Assembly (NCBI GenBank): GCA_050999295.1
Contig: JBPCPI010000060.1
Span: 1-25,145 of the forward strand
DNA length: 25,145 nt
Direction of reading: 5' to 3'
Source of the DNA: JACCQS01 sp050999295
GTDB lineage: Bacteria > Actinomycetota > Actinomycetes > Mycobacteriales > Geodermatophilaceae
The position numbers were made by a program, and so were the translations under genes. Below the pieces are notes generated by a model. The model did not search any database and had not been told where the DNA came from. It saw nothing but the letters and a program-made list of their open reading frames with translations. This document shows positions 23,262 to 25,145 of the stretch, piece after piece (position 1 is the first letter of the stretch; every line of letters begins with the position of its first letter).

Positions 23262-24665
23262 GTGACTGAGACCGGCGACGAGGGCAGCGCCGCCAAGGCT
23301 GTCCAGGCTGCGGCCAGCCCCGGCAGCGGACGGAGGTCCGGCCGCAACGCCCTGTGGTTGATGCTCGAGCGGGTCACCCATCTCGGCGTGGCCTTCCTGG
23401 TCACCATCGTCGTTGCCCGCGAACTCGGTCCGGCCGACTACGGCCGACTCGCGCTCGGCATCGCCTTCTTGCTGCTGCTCATGCCGATCAGCAACATCGC
23501 GTCGCAGTGCCTGATGCGCGACACGACGGCGCAGCCGCAGTCGGCGAACATGCTGCTGACCTCCTCCGAGGTCGCGGCCGGCCTGGTCACGAGCGTCATC
23601 GTGGCGGCGATCACGATCGGGGTCGCCCTCACCATCGGCGTCACCAGCACCGAGGGCATCATCGTCCTGGTCATCGTCGGGTCGTCGCTGCTCCGACCGC
23701 TGCAGGTGGTGGACGCCTGGTTCATCATGCAGCAGTCCAGCAAGAAGGTCGTGCTGATCCGGGTCGTGGTCGTGGTCGTCACCGGCGCCGTCCGGGTCGC
23801 CTTGCCGCTGGCCGGCTTCGGAGTCGTCGCGGTGGCCTGGACCTATATCGCGGAGTCGGCACTGGCCTCGATCGGCAGCTGGATCGCCTACCGGCGCTAC
23901 AACAAGGACTACCGGTGGGAGTTCAGCCGGCCGCGCATGTTCAGCGTCGTCAAGGAGTTCGTCCCGCTGCTGCTCGTGGCATCCACGGCTCTGATCTACC
24001 AGCGGCTGGACCAGGTGATGCTCGCCTGGCTGTCGGACTTCGAGGAGACCGGCGTCTTCGCGGCCGCGTCCAGCCTGTCCGATGCACCGAAGTTCCCGCT
24101 GATCGCACTCGCGGTGTCGTTCACGCCGCGCCTGCTCGCGCTGAGGAAGACCGATCCTGAGCGATTCAAGACAGCCCTGTCCGATTTCGCCCGGTTCGTC
24201 AACCTTTTCGGCTACCTGGTGACCCTTGGCCTGATCCTGGTCATGGCCCCGCTGGCTCCCGTGCTGCTGGGACCGGCCTACGACGACGCCGCGATCGTCA
24301 TCATCCTGCTTGCCCTGTCGACTCCGCTGGCCGCGGTCGGCGCGACGCTGCTGTTGTTGACGAACTGGGACAAGCTCTACCGGGAGGCGATCGTCCGAAA
24401 CCTGGTGGGCGCGGCCATCAGTGTCGGGCTCAACTTCATTCTGCTTCCCCATTACGGCGCGGTCGGTGCGGCCATCAGCACCTTCGCCGCGATGCTCTGG
24501 GTCTTCGTAATCGGGGTGGCCGTCGACCGGCGAACCCGGTTCATTTTCAAGCTCACGCTGCCCACGCTCGATCCGATCTCGTCCACCCGGATCTTGCTCG
24601 CCCGTCGGCGTGAGCGTCAGGAGATGCGCGCACTGATGCGGGAGCTCAACGACTTCGACTCCTGA
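23262..24665 (+). CDS. Polysaccharide flippase (Wzx / MOP superfamily)
   Basis: A 467-residue protein with about twelve to fourteen membrane segments, starting after a polar N-terminal stretch of about 25 residues. The first block (LERVTHLGVAFLVTIVVARELGPADYGRLALG) and the later block with LIYQRLDQVMLAWLSDFEETGVFAAA are classic for the polysaccharide-synthase/Wzx family, which moves undecaprenyl-diphosphate-linked repeat units across the membrane. The start GTG at 23262 begins the polar N-terminus; a longer frame from 23124 would run through the upstream gene's end. Only 40 nt separate it from the acyltransferase, so they are probably co-transcribed. The C-terminus is a charged helical tail rich in Arg and Glu. 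Confidence 0.93.
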   Translation: MTETGDEGSAAKAVQAAASPGSGRRSGRNALWLMLERVTHLGVAFLVTIVVARELGPADYGRLALGIAFLLLLMPISNIASQCLMRDTTAQPQSANMLLTSSEVAAGLVTSVIVAAITIGVALTIGVTSTEGIIVLVIVGSSLLRPLQVVDAWFIMQQSSKKVVLIRVVVVVVTGAVRVALPLAGFGVVAVAWTYIAESALASIGSWIAYRRYNKDYRWEFSRPRMFSVVKEFVPLLLVASTALIYQRLDQVMLAWLSDFEETGVFAAASSLSDAPKFPLIALAVSFTPRLLALRKTDPERFKTALSDFARFVNLFGYLVTLGLILVMAPLAPVLLGPAYDDAAIVIILLALSTPLAAVGATLLLLTNWDKLYREAIVRNLVGAAISVGLNFILLPHYGAVGAAISTFAAMLWVFVIGVAVDRRTRFIFKLTLPTLDPISSTRILLARRRERQEMRALMRELNDFDS

Positions 24666-25065
24666 ACCAGTTGATCTGTGATTGTGCGAGGTCAGCACGG
24701 GTTGATCGAGCCGCCACCTGCAGGGCCGAGTGGGCGGAATCGCTACCTCCACGGGTCCACCACATCCCGGTTGAGCCGCGAATCGACACATTTGCCCCAG
24801 GAGAAGGCGGCCGAGCGGGCCGCCGACCTCGCCCGAGGACGCCGCGCCGCTGCCGGCTGGGTGAACAACGCTGCGCTGTTCCGCGACCTCTCGCTGCACA
24901 CGCCCCGGCGCGAGCCGCACCGTCCTCGCGCACGACCCCGAGGCACCGGCCTGACGCCGCTGGCGACGGGTCAGCGGGTGGCGAACCTGGCCTCGGACCG
25001 CGGTGACCCGTCGCCAGCGATGCCTGTACCGTGACGGCATAATCACCGCCTGGGGGCGGGGCGCC
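24666..25065. other. Gene-poor stretch after the flippase
   Basis: About 400 bp without a supported gene. A forward frame around 24855-24905 reads GWVNNAALFRD, which looks like the NNA region of a short-chain dehydrogenase, but no glycine-rich cofactor motif or YxxxK is found around it, so at most it is a decayed fragment. The right part holds a perfect 16-bp inverted repeat (24958-24973 with 25004-25019) described separately, and a CATAAT hexamer at 25038-25043 that may be the -10 of the next gene. Confidence 0.5.
24958..25019. terminator. Perfect 16-bp inverted repeat, candidate terminator or operator
   Basis: CGCTGGCGACGGGTCA at 24958-24973 is the exact reverse complement of the bases at 25004-25019; the 30-nt interior is GC-rich. 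A hairpin this long is rare by chance. It lacks a T-run, as many actinobacterial terminators do, and lies between the end of the flippase gene and the next start, so ending transcription in either direction is plausible. The ends of a small mobile repeat are an alternative. Confidence 0.45.
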
Positions 25066-25145
25066 GTGGCCGCCGCGCTGGCGGCCGCCATGCTCGCCGG
25101 GGTGGTGGCCGGGCCCGTCGCCGCCGCGGCGCCCGTGGCCGGCAC
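25066..25145 (+). CDS. Start of a probable exported protein, cut by the window edge
   Basis: From GTG 25066 the frame is open to the window end (26 codons) and reads VAAALAAAMLAGVVAGPV followed by alanines, a typical hydrophobic signal-peptide core. GGGGCGGGG just upstream could serve as a ribosome site, and CATAAT at 25038-25043 as a -10. The positively charged n-region is weak, and the true start could be slightly upstream (the frame also contains Trp-Gly-Arg-Gly before the GTG). No function can be read from the part visible. Confidence 0.4.
   Translation, partial: MAAALAAAMLAGVVAGPVAAAAPVAG

Noticed and set aside
23157..25145. 662-residue open frame on the minus strand
   Set aside because: It is antisense to the clear flippase gene, its translation is rich in Arg/Gln/Asp/His without any domain pattern, and such frames arise from GC-rich third positions of the opposite strand.

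Overview
The window is very GC-rich and gene-dense. Its start codons are often GTG or TTG. Several genes have a TANNNT hexamer 6-7 nt before the start codon and no Shine-Dalgarno, the pattern of actinobacterial leaderless genes. The SRAP / aroA / rsgA order (as in Mycobacterium Rv3226c-Rv3227-Rv3228, from memory), the DUF222-HNH protein and the fused membrane spermidine-synthase-like protein also point to Actinomycetota. I cannot name the genus.

Left part (1-6031, housekeeping). A leftward three-gene unit encodes an SRAP/HMCES-type abasic-site protein, a 96-residue unknown protein and a membrane-anchored spermidine-synthase-like protein. Divergent from it, aroA (EPSP synthase) and rsgA (ribosome-assembly GTPase) overlap by ATGA. 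A 45-bp tandem duplication then precedes a histidinol-/inositol-phosphatase-type gene (hisN). A DUF222-HNH endonuclease gene (6100-7395, leftward) separates this block from the next one, followed by about 380 bp without a supported gene.

Middle and right part (7775-24665). This is a Wzx/Wzy-type exopolysaccharide or capsule locus. A leftward five-gene run (14411 to 9305) encodes three different PAPS-type sulfotransferases interleaved with two GT4 glycosyltransferases, with gaps of 10, 34, -4 and 9 nt. Downstream of it, in the same direction, is a secreted SGNH hydrolase with two Ig-like domains. Rightward from the same divergent region is a Wzz/BY-kinase fusion with a Gly-Tyr tail. Next come an OafB-like acyltransferase-3/SGNH fusion (leftward), a small anchored unknown protein (rightward), a leftward pair of a membrane-anchored CocE/X-Pro-like hydrolase and a Wzy-type polymerase, then a rightward left-handed-beta-helix acetyltransferase and a Wzx flippase. 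No priming sugar-phosphate transferase or nucleotide-sugar synthesis gene is visible, so the locus is probably incomplete here or relies on genes elsewhere.

Taken together, the locus predicts a surface or secreted polysaccharide that is sulfated inside the cell at more than one position, acylated, flipped, polymerised outside and length-controlled by a tyrosine kinase. A sulfated polymer is the most interesting prediction, because few are described from actinobacteria. The right end holds a 400-bp gene-poor stretch with a perfect 16-bp inverted repeat and the start of a probable exported protein cut by the window edge.
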